DNA from: Thalassococcus sp. S3
GTDB taxonomy: Bacteria; Pseudomonadota; Alphaproteobacteria; Rhodobacterales; Rhodobacteraceae
Assembly: GCF_004216475.1 (NCBI RefSeq)
Contig: NZ_CP022303.1
Location: 3,534,001 to 3,598,000, forward strand
Length of the DNA: 64,000 bases
Direction: 5' to 3'
The notes under the pieces were generated by a model. It saw only the letters and a list, made by a program, of their open reading frames with translations. It did no database searches and had not been told where the DNA came from. This document shows positions 18,379 to 27,471 of this stretch, piece by piece. Made by a program: the position numbers and the translations under genes. Each line of letters opens with the position of its first letter. Position 1 is the stretch's first letter.

Positions 18379-19898
18379 ACGCGCGGGCTGGCGGGCGGAG
18401 ACGGCGGGGCGCGCAGACGCCCCCGCCCCGGCGCGACATCAACTACCGGCAGCTGCGCAATCCGTTCCCCGCGCTGAAGGTCTGGTCCGAGGACGAGGTG
18501 GCCGGCATCCATGACGCCGCGCTCTCGGTACTGGAGGACCTTGGGCTCAAGGTTCTGCTACCGGAGGCCCGCGCGCTTTTTCAGGCTGGCGGCGCCCGGG
18601 TCGACGAGGCCAGCGAAATGGTCTGGATCGGACGAGAGATTGTCGAGGCGGCAGTTGCCTCCGCGCCCCGCTCCTTCCCGCTGCATGCGGGTCATCCATC
18701 CCGCGATCTGGTCATGGAGCCCGGCGCGCTGATCTTTCAGCCCGGCGCAGGCGCACCGCACGCGACCGACCTGCGGCGCGGGCGGCGTCCGGGGACGGAG
18801 CAGGATTTCCGCGACCTGATCCGCCTGACCCATCATTTCGACGTGCTGCACATGCTACCCCCGTTGGTTGAGCCGCAGGACGTGCCGATGCACCTGCGCC
18901 ACTATGCCCTGACCGAGGCGCAACTGACCCTGTCGGACAAGTTCCCCTTCGTCTTTTCGCGCGGGACGCCGCAAGTGGAGCAGTGTTTCGAGATGATCCG
19001 GGATTTCCGAGGTCTCTCGGACGCCGAGTTCGAAAGCAGCGCGCGGTGCTACACGATCATCAACACCAACTCCCCCCGGCAGATCGATATTCCGATGGCG
19101 CAGGGGCTGATCGACTTTGCCCGTGCGGGCCAGCCGTCGATCGTTACCCCGTTCACCCTGATGGGGGCGATGGCCCCGATCACCGTGGGCGGGGCGATCA
19201 CGCTCAGCCATGCTGAGGCTTTGGCGGCGATCACGCTCACCCAGCTGGCCCGCCCGGGCGCACCGGTGTGCTATGGCACCTTCACCTCGAACGTGGATAT
19301 GAAGTCGGGCGCGCCCGCCTTCGGCACGCCGGAACAGATGAAGGCCAACGCGGCGGCAGGTCAACTTGCGCGCTATATCGACCTGCCCTGGCGGTCTGCG
19401 GCGGGAAGTGCCGCCAATCTAAGCGATGTACAGGCCGCGCAGGAGACACAGTTCAGCCTCTGGGGCGCACTGATGGCGGGGGCCACGGTGGTGATCCACG
19501 CCGCCGGGTGGCTGGAAGGCGGGCTGACGGTCTCATTTGAAAAGCTGGTCACGGATGTCGAAGTGCTGCAGATGGTGGCGGAGATGTGCGCCGCCCCGCC
19601 GGCCGATCCGGCGCTTGAGGCGCTTGCAGAGGTCCAGCCGGGCGGACATTTCTTCGGCGCGGCCCATACGATGGCACGCTATCAGACGGAGTTTTATGAT
19701 CCACTTGCCGCGGATTGGTCCAATTTCGGCACCTGGACAGAACGCGGCGGGCTGGATGCGACCACACGGGCCACGGCGATCTGGACGCGTATCCTGGAGG
19801 AGGGTCAGCCGCCCGCTCATGACGGGGACCGGATCGCGGCGCTTCACGACTATATCCGGCGTGCGGGCGAGGCCGGCGGCGCGGCACCGGTGAGCTGA
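18375..19898 (+). CDS. Trimethylamine methyltransferase (MttB) superfamily protein, non-pyrrolysine
   Basis: A 507-residue member of the MttB superfamily: FPALKVWSEDEVAGIHDAAL at the N-terminus, then a TIM-barrel with TPFTLMGAMAPITVGGAI and PVCYGTFTSNVDMKSGAPAF. The frame is continuous with no internal TAG, so it lacks pyrrolysine. Related enzymes move a methyl group from a quaternary amine (glycine betaine, proline betaine, carnitine) to a corrinoid protein. No corrinoid-protein gene is present nearby. Translationally coupled to the upstream dehydrogenase and to tetR (TGATG). Substrate likely a betaine or methylated amine; this is inference. Confidence 0.85.
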   Translation: MNARAGGRRRRGAQTPPPRRDINYRQLRNPFPALKVWSEDEVAGIHDAALSVLEDLGLKVLLPEARALFQAGGARVDEASEMVWIGREIVEAAVASAPRSFPLHAGHPSRDLVMEPGALIFQPGAGAPHATDLRRGRRPGTEQDFRDLIRLTHHFDVLHMLPPLVEPQDVPMHLRHYALTEAQLTLSDKFPFVFSRGTPQVEQCFEMIRDFRGLSDAEFESSARCYTIINTNSPRQIDIPMAQGLIDFARAGQPSIVTPFTLMGAMAPITVGGAITLSHAEALAAITLTQLARPGAPVCYGTFTSNVDMKSGAPAFGTPEQMKANAAAGQLARYIDLPWRSAAGSAANLSDVQAAQETQFSLWGALMAGATVVIHAAGWLEGGLTVSFEKLVTDVEVLQMVAEMCAAPPADPALEALAEVQPGGHFFGAAHTMARYQTEFYDPLAADWSNFGTWTERGGLDATTRATAIWTRILEEGQPPAHDGDRIAALHDYIRRAGEAGGAAPVS

Positions 19899-20527
19899 TG
19901 AGCGATACGCCCGGCAATGTGAAGGTGACCCGCGCGGATTGGCTCAACGTGGCCAAGGACGCGCTGATCTCGGACGGGGTGGATCAGGTCAAGGTGCTGC
20001 TGTTGAGCGAGCGTCTGGACGTGTCGCGGTCGAGCTTTTACTGGTATTTCAAAAGCCGCAGCGATCTGCTCGATGCGCTCCTGGACGATTGGGAAAAGAC
20101 CAACACCGCAGCGCTGACAAAACAGGCCGAGACCCCGGCGCCCAGCATCACCGCAGCCGTGTGCAACATTTTCCGGTGCGTAATCGACACCGAGATGTTC
20201 AACACGCCGCTCGATTTCGCCATCCGCGACTGGGCGCGCAAATCAGGCAAGGTGCGCCGGGCGCTGGACCAGTCCGACGCCACCCGCATTGCGGCGATCA
20301 CCGCGATGTTCGCGCGCTATGACTATCCCGCCGATGAGGCCCGCACCCGTGCGCTGGTGCTTTATTACATGCAGATGGGGTATAACGCGGCGGACCTGCA
20401 GGAACCGCTGGAGGACCGGCTGAAGCAGGTGCCTGACTATCTTTACGTTTTCACCGGTCAACGCGTCCAAGACGGCGAGCTGGAGGCCTTTAGCCGCTTT
20501 GCACGCGCGGTGGCAGACCGGAACTGA
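19898..20527 (+). CDS. TetR-family transcriptional regulator
   Basis: A 209-residue protein with a TetR helix-turn-helix (AKDALISDGVDQVKVLLLSE, then RLDVSRSSFYWYFKSRSDLL) and a variable ligand-binding C-terminal domain. Its ATG overlaps the stop of the MttB-like gene (TGATG). It most likely regulates the demethylation module, possibly with a betaine or an aldehyde-related effector; the effector is not readable. Confidence 0.88.
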   Translation: MSDTPGNVKVTRADWLNVAKDALISDGVDQVKVLLLSERLDVSRSSFYWYFKSRSDLLDALLDDWEKTNTAALTKQAETPAPSITAAVCNIFRCVIDTEMFNTPLDFAIRDWARKSGKVRRALDQSDATRIAAITAMFARYDYPADEARTRALVLYYMQMGYNAADLQEPLEDRLKQVPDYLYVFTGQRVQDGELEAFSRFARAVADRN

Positions 20528-21073
20528 CCCGTGCGGCCAAACCTGGGGAGCGACGGGCGGATTTGGTTGCCCGTCCTGGCAAAGGATCAGGTCGACCAGT
20601 GGGCCGGGCTGGCCCTGGTTCGGAACAGGGTCATGTGATGGAAAACGTCGGAATGGGTGAGATGTCATCCGCCCCTTGCAGGGGCCTGCCCGGATATCGC
20701 AGGCGCGTGCAGGGGTTGAAGCGACGGGACCGGAGGGGCCAGACCCTCCGGACCTCCCCGGGATATTTTTAACCCAAAGAAGGAGGGGCGATGCCGGGAG
20801 GCGAGGCAGGTCATTCAAAAAAACAGGTGAGCTTGAGAAATCCGCGTGAGAAAAGCCGGAGACACGCGAGTATTTGCAATCGGTCAATTGATGCGGAAAC
20901 AGGTATGCAGTCAATTTAGGGAAACGACGGCAGTGTCTTAGGCAATGTTCCGACGGCAAGTGCCTTGAGCCGACAAACAGTCCGGGGGGCACCCAGGGCA
21001 TTCTTCGTTGCAACCGTCACGCAGCTGTCACACGATAAGCGCAAAGAGGCGCAAAAACAGCGGACAGTGACCT
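20528..21073. other. 546-nt intergenic region with one hairpin terminator
   Basis: No gene is supportable here. It contains the hairpin listed at 20730-20770 and a terminator-like element at 20752-20787. The remainder up to the PHP gene shows no clear operator. A weak GGACAGTGACC precedes the ATG at 21074. Confidence 0.6.
20730..20770 (+). terminator. Rho-independent terminator downstream of tetR
   Basis: CCGGAGGG (20730-20737) and CCCTCCGG (20744-20751) form a perfect 8-bp stem with a 6-nt loop, followed by CCTCCCCGGGATATTTTT with a T-run at 20766-20770. It lies about 200 nt after the tetR stop and would end the 15973-20527 transcript. Confidence 0.6.
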
Positions 21074-21994
21074 ATGCGCGACATTGCATTCTCAAATCCC
21101 GGGCAGTTTTACCGGGGCAATCTTCACACCCATTCCACCCTGTCGGACGGTGTTCTGGAACCCGCGGAGGTTTGCCGCCGCTATGCCGCCGAGGGCTATG
21201 ATTTCATCGCGCTGACCGACCATTTCGTCGGTATGTATGACTATCCGATTGCAGACACGGTGCCCTATCGCACCGAGGGCTTCACCACCATTCTGGGCGC
21301 GGAACTGCATTCGGGCGCCATGGAAAACGGAGAGCTGTGGCACATTCTGGCCGTGGGCCTGCCGACCGATTTCAAGCCGCCCGTGGCGGAGGGCTTTCTG
21401 CCGGTTGCAGGCCAGGAAAGCGGGCCGGAGCTTGCGGCCCGCGCAAGGGAGGCCGGGGCCTTCGTGGCCATCGCGCATCCTGAATGGTCTGGCCTGACAC
21501 AAGAGGACGCGCGCAGCATCGAGGCCGCGCATGCGGTCGAGGTTTATAATCACGGCTGTGCCATGGGCTGCGATCGCCCGCATGGTTTCTACACGCTCGA
21601 TCAGCTTTTGACCGAGGGCAGACGGCTCACGCTTTGCGCCACGGACGATGCGCATTTCTACGAGCCGGATCATTTTGGCGGCTGGGTCATGGTCAAGGCC
21701 GAACGGAATGCGCCTGACGCTTTGCTGGACGCTTTGAAAACCGGGGCCTACTACTCCAGCCAGGGGCCGGAATTCCGCGATATCCGCTTGGGCCAGAACC
21801 AGGTGGAGGTCACCTGCAGCGCGGTGTCGAGCGTGATCGTTCAGGGCCAGGGTTCTGCCGCTGTGGCAATTCATGGGCAATCGCTGACCCGTGCGGAGGT
21901 TCCGCTGACCCGGTTCGCGCAATCGCCCTGGCTGCGGGTCACCCTGATCGATGCCGCCCGGCGACGGGCCTGGAGCAATCCGATCTGGCGATAG
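21074..21994 (+). CDS. PHP-domain (CehA/McbA-like) metallohydrolase
   Basis: A 306-residue protein. PHP metal motifs: YRGNLHTHSTLSDG (HxH), FIALTDHF (DH), GAELHSG, VAIAHPEWSG, and the late TDDAHFYEPDH. The DDAH motif matches the CehA/McbA branch of PHP phosphoesterases. It probably hydrolyses a phosphoester or phosphodiester. No partner gene identifies the substrate. Start ATG 21074 has only a weak ribosome site; the MRDIAFSNPGQFYRGNLH start suits the family. Confidence 0.82.
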   Translation: MRDIAFSNPGQFYRGNLHTHSTLSDGVLEPAEVCRRYAAEGYDFIALTDHFVGMYDYPIADTVPYRTEGFTTILGAELHSGAMENGELWHILAVGLPTDFKPPVAEGFLPVAGQESGPELAARAREAGAFVAIAHPEWSGLTQEDARSIEAAHAVEVYNHGCAMGCDRPHGFYTLDQLLTEGRRLTLCATDDAHFYEPDHFGGWVMVKAERNAPDALLDALKTGAYYSSQGPEFRDIRLGQNQVEVTCSAVSSVIVQGQGSAAVAIHGQSLTRAEVPLTRFAQSPWLRVTLIDAARRRAWSNPIWR

Positions 21995-22051
21995 CCCGGT
22001 TGACGCCCGATATCGCGTGCTAGTTCTTCGTGGCAGCGATCACGAGGGCAC

Positions 22052-23374
22052 ATGACCGACCGAAACGACCAATCCCGCCCTTATCCGGTCCCTGCCGGGC
22101 GCGTCGCCCGGCTGGCCCGGCTGGGCAGCATGGCCACGGGCGTGGCAGGCGCCATGCTGGCCGACGGGGCGATGCATCTGGGTCGCGGGCAACGCCCGGC
22201 TTTGCGGGATCTGCTGCTGACGCCGTCCAATGCGGCCCGGATCGCCGATCAACTGGCGCAGATGCGGGGCGCGGCGATGAAGGTCGGCCAATTGATGTCC
22301 CTGGATGCCGGAGACATGATGCCGCCGGAATTGTCGGACATTCTGGCCCGCCTGCGCGCGGATGCCAGACCGATGCCCGCACAACAGCTTAAGTCGGTTT
22401 TGACCCAAAACTGGGGCGCGGGCTGGCACACGAAATTTCGCCGCTTCGACACAAGGCCTCTGGCCGCAGCCTCAATCGGTCAGGTCCACCGGGCCGTCAC
22501 ACGGGACGGTCGCGATCTGGCGATCAAGGTGCAATATCCCGGCGTGGCGCGCAGCATCGACAGCGATGTCGACAATGTTGGTGCCCTCATCCGCTTGTCC
22601 GGCCTCGCCCCGCGCGGACTGGATCTGGGACCGTTTCTGCAGGCTGCAAAGGCACAGCTTCACGAGGAAACTGATTATCTGCGGGAGGGTCGGGAGCTTG
22701 CCACGTTCGGCAATCTTCTGTCGGGGGAAGATGGATTTGAGGTTCCCGAATTCTTCGAAGATCTGAGCACCGGCACATTGCTCGCGATGCGCTATGTCGA
22801 AGGCGGCGCCATCGAGGATCTGGCGGGCGCCTCCCAAACGCTGCGTAACGATGTGGCGGCACGCATGATCCGCCTCTCTGCGCGTGAGCTCTTTGAGTTT
22901 GGGCGGATGCAGACGGATCCGAACTTTGCGAATTACCAGTACAACGCAGATCTGGATCGCATCGTTCTTCTTGACTTCGGCGCGACCCGCAGCTTCGGCC
23001 CGGAGATCGTGGAAACCTATCGGGCGCTCCTGCGTGCCGGTTTGGAAGAGGACCGAGACCGGCTGCGCAAGGCGGCATTGGATCTGGGCGCGTTCGATGT
23101 CGCGACCGCGCCCCATCATCAGAACGCGATCATCGACATGATCATGATGGGCTTTGACGCAGTCGGCCCGGATGGCGTTTTCAACTTTGCCAATCGCGAG
23201 CTTCAGGAGGCGCTGCAATCAGCAGGTATGGAGCTTGCCCAGGACAAGAGCCTTACGCATGTGCCGCCCCCGGAAACCTTGTTTCTGCAACGCAAATTGG
23301 GTGGCATGTACCTGCTCTGCGCGCGTTTGGGCGCGTCGGTCAATATCCGCGCTATTCTGAGGCCTTATCTTTGA
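22052..23374 (+). CDS. ABC1/AarF/UbiB-family protein kinase-like protein
   Basis: A 440-residue ABC1 (COQ8/UbiB) family protein: the KxGQ region AAMKVGQLMSLDAGDMMP, the A-rich loop LAAASIGQVHRA, invariant Lys in LAIKVQYPGV, and the QTDPNFANYQY and LLDFGATRSFG motifs. COQ8-like proteins support ubiquinone assembly and bind ATP through an atypical kinase fold. It stands alone, without ubi genes adjacent, so it is a COQ8-like paralogue of unspecified role. Start ATG 22052 has a GAGGGC site. Confidence 0.85.
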   Translation: MTDRNDQSRPYPVPAGRVARLARLGSMATGVAGAMLADGAMHLGRGQRPALRDLLLTPSNAARIADQLAQMRGAAMKVGQLMSLDAGDMMPPELSDILARLRADARPMPAQQLKSVLTQNWGAGWHTKFRRFDTRPLAAASIGQVHRAVTRDGRDLAIKVQYPGVARSIDSDVDNVGALIRLSGLAPRGLDLGPFLQAAKAQLHEETDYLREGRELATFGNLLSGEDGFEVPEFFEDLSTGTLLAMRYVEGGAIEDLAGASQTLRNDVAARMIRLSARELFEFGRMQTDPNFANYQYNADLDRIVLLDFGATRSFGPEIVETYRALLRAGLEEDRDRLRKAALDLGAFDVATAPHHQNAIIDMIMMGFDAVGPDGVFNFANRELQEALQSAGMELAQDKSLTHVPPPETLFLQRKLGGMYLLCARLGASVNIRAILRPYL

Positions 23375-23476
23375 AGCCGTCCGCAAAGACCGCCGCCTTT
23401 AGGGCAGGCGGGCAAAGATCGCAGAGAGAGAGCCAAGGCCGCACGGCGCGGGAACGCGCGGGCGGAGATCACGCCT

Positions 23477-26400
23477 CTAGAGATCGATTTCGATCACTCC
23501 ATGACGCTCCGCCGCGCGAGATTGGCAGGTGATGATCGCCTCCGCGCGCTGGGCTTGCGACAGAACGAAGTCCCGATGCTCCACCGCGCCCTTGACCAAG
23601 CCACATTTGCAGACCCCGCAGATCCCATCGGAGCATTTTATGTCGATCGGAATGCCGTTTTCGATCAGAACATCTGCGGCACTCTTTTCGGCGGGCACCT
23701 CCAAATCATACCCTGAGCGCAGCAAACGAAGCGTGAACGGGTGATTTTCATACGCGGGCGCCTCGGGCGCCGAGAAATACTCAAGGTGTCGCGCCTCTTC
23801 GGGAATGCCAGCCTCCGCCGCCACGCGCATGACTTCCGACATGTAGGCCGCGCCCCCGCAGGTATAGACCTGCGTGCCCGGAATGTGGTTGAGGATCGCA
23901 CCCAGATCCGCGCGCGTCCCCTCGTCAGAGACATGCAGCGTGACGTTGTCCGACCAGGTCACGGATGCAAGATCATCCAGAAACCCCATGCTGCCTCGCG
24001 ACCGTCCCGAATAATGCAGAGCGAAGGGGCGCCCAAGGGCGTGAAGGCGATGCGCCATGGCGATCATGGGCGTCACGCCGATGCCGCCGCCCATCAGGTA
24101 GGTCATCGCCGCGTCTTCGTTCAGGGGGAAGTGATTGATGGGTTTTGAGACAAAGACTTTCCGTCCTGCATTGAAGATCCGGTGCAAAAGCTCCGACCCG
24201 CCCCGCCCTGCCGGTTCGCGCAGCACGCCGATCTGATAGCGGCTGCGGTCTGCAGGATTGCCGCAAAGCGAATATTGGCGCAGATATTCGGGCGCGACGA
24301 CAATATCGATATGCGCGCCAGCCTCCCATGCGGGCAGATCGCTGCCATCCAGCGTCTGGAAATCATAGCGCATCACGCCATCGGCTGTCTCTTCCGCCCG
24401 TGTGATCCTGAGTTGGAGGACCGGGCTTTCCGCAACATCCGCGTTCTGTGCGACCAGGCCTTCGGTCTGTCCCCGTGCCAGCCGTGCTTTATACGCTTCT
24501 GCCGTGATCATCTCCTGATAGGCTTCGATCCCTTTCTCTCGGTCCATCGGGTCGGGATAGGGAAAGGGATGCGGGGCCAGATGCGCCGGATAAACGGCAA
24601 GGGTCTGATCCTCGTATTTCAGATCCAGATCCTTTTGCAGACCACGCGCGTTGACCGGCGCGCGGGCCGGGCGATAGCCCCCGTCTTCGCGGATCTCCAG
24701 ATTCCACCACCACTTCTTGACGGGGTTGATGTCACCCCGGTTGAGAAGATCATCAAGCTTTGCCAATGCGGGGGCGGCGGCAGGGACCTTCATGGCAGTC
24801 CAGCGAAAGACGGCGTCGGCCAACACGCCTTCGAGGTTCCAGGGACAGGTTTTCATACACCGGCCGCACATCGCACCCCCCGGTGTTGTGATCCGGTAGG
24901 TGGCGCATTTCTGGCTGTCGGATTTCCAGATCTCGTAGCCGTTGAACATCAGCTTGGGTCCGGCGGTGATCGCGCCCGACGGACATTCGCGGGCGCATTT
25001 CTTGCAGGCCTCGCAAAAGCGCTGCAGCCCGAAATCAATGGGCTTGTCGTGGGTCATCGACAAATCCGTGGTCACCACACCCGACTTGAGCCTTGGCCCC
25101 AGATAGGGGTTCAGGATCACCTCCCCTATGCGGCTCACCTCGCCCAGACCGGACAGCAGCAGAAGCGGGGGCTGCAGCACTTCGCCGTCCATCACCGAAT
25201 GGGCCTTGGCCTTGTAGCCCAGGTTACGCAAATGGCGGGCCACCACGCCGCCAAGAAGCGAAAAGCGCAGATAGGCGCGCATGGATTGCGCGACGGAGAT
25301 CCAGTCGTCGCCTGAGGCACCCTCCATCGTGTCAAAGCCTTGATCGATGACCATCGAAATGGCCTGATCGTGGGGCGGGTCGATCGGATCGCCGGCAGCG
25401 TCGTGGGAATACCATGTCCATTCCGGGCAACGTGAAATGCCCACGGCATCCACCCCCAGAAAATGGCCCGTCGCCTTGACCAGATCGCGGGCCTCTTCTC
25501 GAGAATACTCGACTTTTCGTGTGGCCGATGGCCCGTCCTGCAGCAAGACGAACGCGCCAAGCGCGCGCCTTTGCGCCATGGAGGGCGCGGACTTTCGCAC
25601 GTATTTGCCGCCCTTGGCCTCTTGCTGCACGTGGTGTCCCATGTCCCCAAAAATCGCCCGGCTGAACATGTCGGTGCGCTTGGGCACCCTTGGAACACGG
25701 GCCTCGTCGATGAACGTTGTCGGCTCGTCGATCCGCTTGAGCGTTTCGAAAGGGTGCGCTCCGTCCACGAAACGACGCTTGGCGTAAGGCACCGAGCGTC
25801 CGCTGCCTTTTCCGAAAGGGGCCAGCGGCGCGTCCGGCGCGACCGCGAAACGCGTGGTGACCGCCGCAACGCCAAAGCGGTCGCCGATAAAGGGGGCCAC
25901 GATCCGCCCCGCGTCGCACCGGGCAAGTCCCGCGGCAACCGACAGCATATTCAGATCGACGTCAGAGGCGGTCGCGGTATGGGCGCGGGCCTCATATCCC
26001 AAAAGCCTGATGTAATTGGCAACAACGACAGCCGTTTCAGCTGCCAGCAGGCAGGACCGATGGGGCAAGGCCGTCCTGATCCACTCCACTCCGGGCTCCG
26101 ACGGGTCCGGATCCCGCGGATGTTCATAAAGAAAGACGATCGCATGGGTGTGCCCGTCGATCGTGACAGGCGGCGCGTCCATCGCCTCCTTGAGGTCGGC
26201 CATGATCAGATCGATGCCAGCAGCCAGCGTCTTGGTCTGACGTGTGCGCAGGTCTTCGGCCAGTCTGGGGATGTCCGGGTTGAGATATGGCGCGGACAGA
26301 AACGCGCCATCGGGCAATCCGCACGTGCCGACCATCGACGCGTCGGCAAAGTAGCCGAAGGATTTGAGATGATTGCGCCGCTCCTCCAGATCCGTCGGCG

Positions 26401-26629
26401 CCTCGGCCACCACGCGATTGACCAGGCCGTCGCGGATCGCATCAAGCGTTGCCTGGTGATCGCGCATCGCGGTCACGATGGAACGGGGATCACTTTCCTG
26501 CGCGAAGGAGAGAGGCTGGAAGGCCGGTATATCAGCCAGCGAAACGTGTGTGTCCCGCGCGAGCGTTTCCATCGCAAAAGGTCCCAGATGGATCGGGCGG
26601 CGCTTTCGCGAAAAGGCGCGAGACGTCAT
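23477..26629 (-). CDS. Catabolic reductive dehalogenase fused to FMN/NAD/2Fe-2S reductase
   Basis: A 1050-residue fusion. Residues ~1-640 are a cobalamin reductive dehalogenase; cluster motifs are C539-C542-C545-C549 (CEACKKCARECP) and C575 with C588-C591-C595 (CGRCMKTCPW). Residues ~735-1050 are a phthalate-dioxygenase-reductase-like module: flavin RQYSLCG (784), NAD GGGIGVTPM (847), and 2Fe-2S Cys 999/1004/1007/1035. From memory, NpRdhA active-site residues S422, Y426, K488 and R552 correspond to S449, Y453, K515 and R579 here at a constant +27. There is no Tat signal and no RdhB anchor nearby, so it is cytosolic and catabolic, like BhbA/NpRdhA. Likely substrate: a halogenated phenol or hydroxybenzoate (inference). 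Start ATG 26629 has a GGGAG site; divergent from marR. Confidence 0.9.
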   Translation of the reverse strand: MTSRAFSRKRRPIHLGPFAMETLARDTHVSLADIPAFQPLSFAQESDPRSIVTAMRDHQATLDAIRDGLVNRVVAEAPTDLEERRNHLKSFGYFADASMVGTCGLPDGAFLSAPYLNPDIPRLAEDLRTRQTKTLAAGIDLIMADLKEAMDAPPVTIDGHTHAIVFLYEHPRDPDPSEPGVEWIRTALPHRSCLLAAETAVVVANYIRLLGYEARAHTATASDVDLNMLSVAAGLARCDAGRIVAPFIGDRFGVAAVTTRFAVAPDAPLAPFGKGSGRSVPYAKRRFVDGAHPFETLKRIDEPTTFIDEARVPRVPKRTDMFSRAIFGDMGHHVQQEAKGGKYVRKSAPSMAQRRALGAFVLLQDGPSATRKVEYSREEARDLVKATGHFLGVDAVGISRCPEWTWYSHDAAGDPIDPPHDQAISMVIDQGFDTMEGASGDDWISVAQSMRAYLRFSLLGGVVARHLRNLGYKAKAHSVMDGEVLQPPLLLLSGLGEVSRIGEVILNPYLGPRLKSGVVTTDLSMTHDKPIDFGLQRFCEACKKCARECPSGAITAGPKLMFNGYEIWKSDSQKCATYRITTPGGAMCGRCMKTCPWNLEGVLADAVFRWTAMKVPAAAPALAKLDDLLNRGDINPVKKWWWNLEIREDGGYRPARAPVNARGLQKDLDLKYEDQTLAVYPAHLAPHPFPYPDPMDREKGIEAYQEMITAEAYKARLARGQTEGLVAQNADVAESPVLQLRITRAEETADGVMRYDFQTLDGSDLPAWEAGAHIDIVVAPEYLRQYSLCGNPADRSRYQIGVLREPAGRGGSELLHRIFNAGRKVFVSKPINHFPLNEDAAMTYLMGGGIGVTPMIAMAHRLHALGRPFALHYSGRSRGSMGFLDDLASVTWSDNVTLHVSDEGTRADLGAILNHIPGTQVYTCGGAAYMSEVMRVAAEAGIPEEARHLEYFSAPEAPAYENHPFTLRLLRSGYDLEVPAEKSAADVLIENGIPIDIKCSDGICGVCKCGLVKGAVEHRDFVLSQAQRAEAIITCQSRAAERHGVIEIDL

Positions 26630-26790
26630 TTTTGATCTCCCTTTTCGGATGCTCTTAAAAGTAATTTTATACTGTAACTATTTCTTTGGAAATTGATTTA
26701 TGTGTACGCTCCAGACGTAAGACCAGGCGCCTGAACATGCGTCATCTAAAACACCGAACGCAAGGCATGAGAAAGCGGAGTTAGGAAGCG
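26630..26790. promoter_or_regulatory. Divergent promoter region of reductive dehalogenase and marR
   Basis: AT-rich 161-nt gap between start codons 26629 and 26791. Around 26658-26690 it contains AATTTTATACTGTAACTATTT, where TTATACT may serve as a -10 and a partly symmetric ATAGTTACAGTAT (minus strand) as a MarR-type site. Only some positions are symmetric, so the operator is a guess. Confidence 0.35.
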
Positions 26791-27258
26791 ATGCAAGATC
26801 ACCAGGAAACCAGCATTGACTACCGCCTGCATGCCCGGTTGGGTTTCCGACTGAGCCGATTGTCACGGCTGGTCCAGACCAGGCTGGAACAGAAACTGGA
26901 CAGCTACGGGATGACCCGCCTGAAATGGTGCGTTTTGTCTGGCGTCGCGCTCGAGGCGGTCACGACCCCCTCCTCTCTCGCGGCTCATATCGGCCTCACC
27001 CGCCCCTCTGTCTCGCGGTTGTTGATGCAGATGCGCAAGGAGGGACTGATCAGACAGGACCTTGACGAAGAGGATGGGAGGTCGCGCCACATCACCCTCA
27101 CCGAGCTTGGCCAAGAGCGGCTGCGCCAATGCCGCCCCATCGTGGATGAGAACGAGCAATACTTCATGAAAAAGCTGGCAACAGACAAAGCGGCCGCCTT
27201 TTCGGAGGGTCTGGACACCTTGTTGTCCGGAGAGAACATGCGGCTGGATCGCCTCTGA
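26791..27258 (+). CDS. MarR-family regulator, divergent from the reductive dehalogenase
   Basis: A 155-residue MarR protein: core helix-turn-helix TPSSLAAHIGLTRPSVSRLL and wing DEEDGRSRHITLTELGQERL. It is transcribed away from the dehalogenase gene with a 161-nt shared promoter region, the usual arrangement for a repressor that a pathway substrate such as a phenolic acid releases. Start ATG 26791 (MQDHQETSIDYRLHARLG) has a GGAG site. Confidence 0.88.
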   Translation: MQDHQETSIDYRLHARLGFRLSRLSRLVQTRLEQKLDSYGMTRLKWCVLSGVALEAVTTPSSLAAHIGLTRPSVSRLLMQMRKEGLIRQDLDEEDGRSRHITLTELGQERLRQCRPIVDENEQYFMKKLATDKAAAFSEGLDTLLSGENMRLDRL

Positions 27259-27471
27259 ACGGCCAACATCACACAAGATTCCGGCCCAGAAACAGGCCGT
27301 GACCGGCGCCAGTCCAGCAGCGTTGCCCATCACAACACCGCGAGACCGGTTTATGATATGGTTTGTCTGACTAATTGCACAGTATCCGAAGACGAGCTGA
27401 AAACTGGTCTCTGTTGTGATCCACGGTAGCGGACAAGCAGATCGGCCCTGCGCCTGATAGGAGAACGCCTT

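Noticed and set aside
18375..19898. Pyrrolysine-containing trimethylamine methyltransferase
   Set aside because: No in-frame amber codon; the frame is continuous.
23477..26629. Respiratory (organohalide-respiring) reductive dehalogenase
   Set aside because: No Tat signal, no RdhB anchor gene and a fused NAD(P)H reductase; the catabolic cytosolic type fits.
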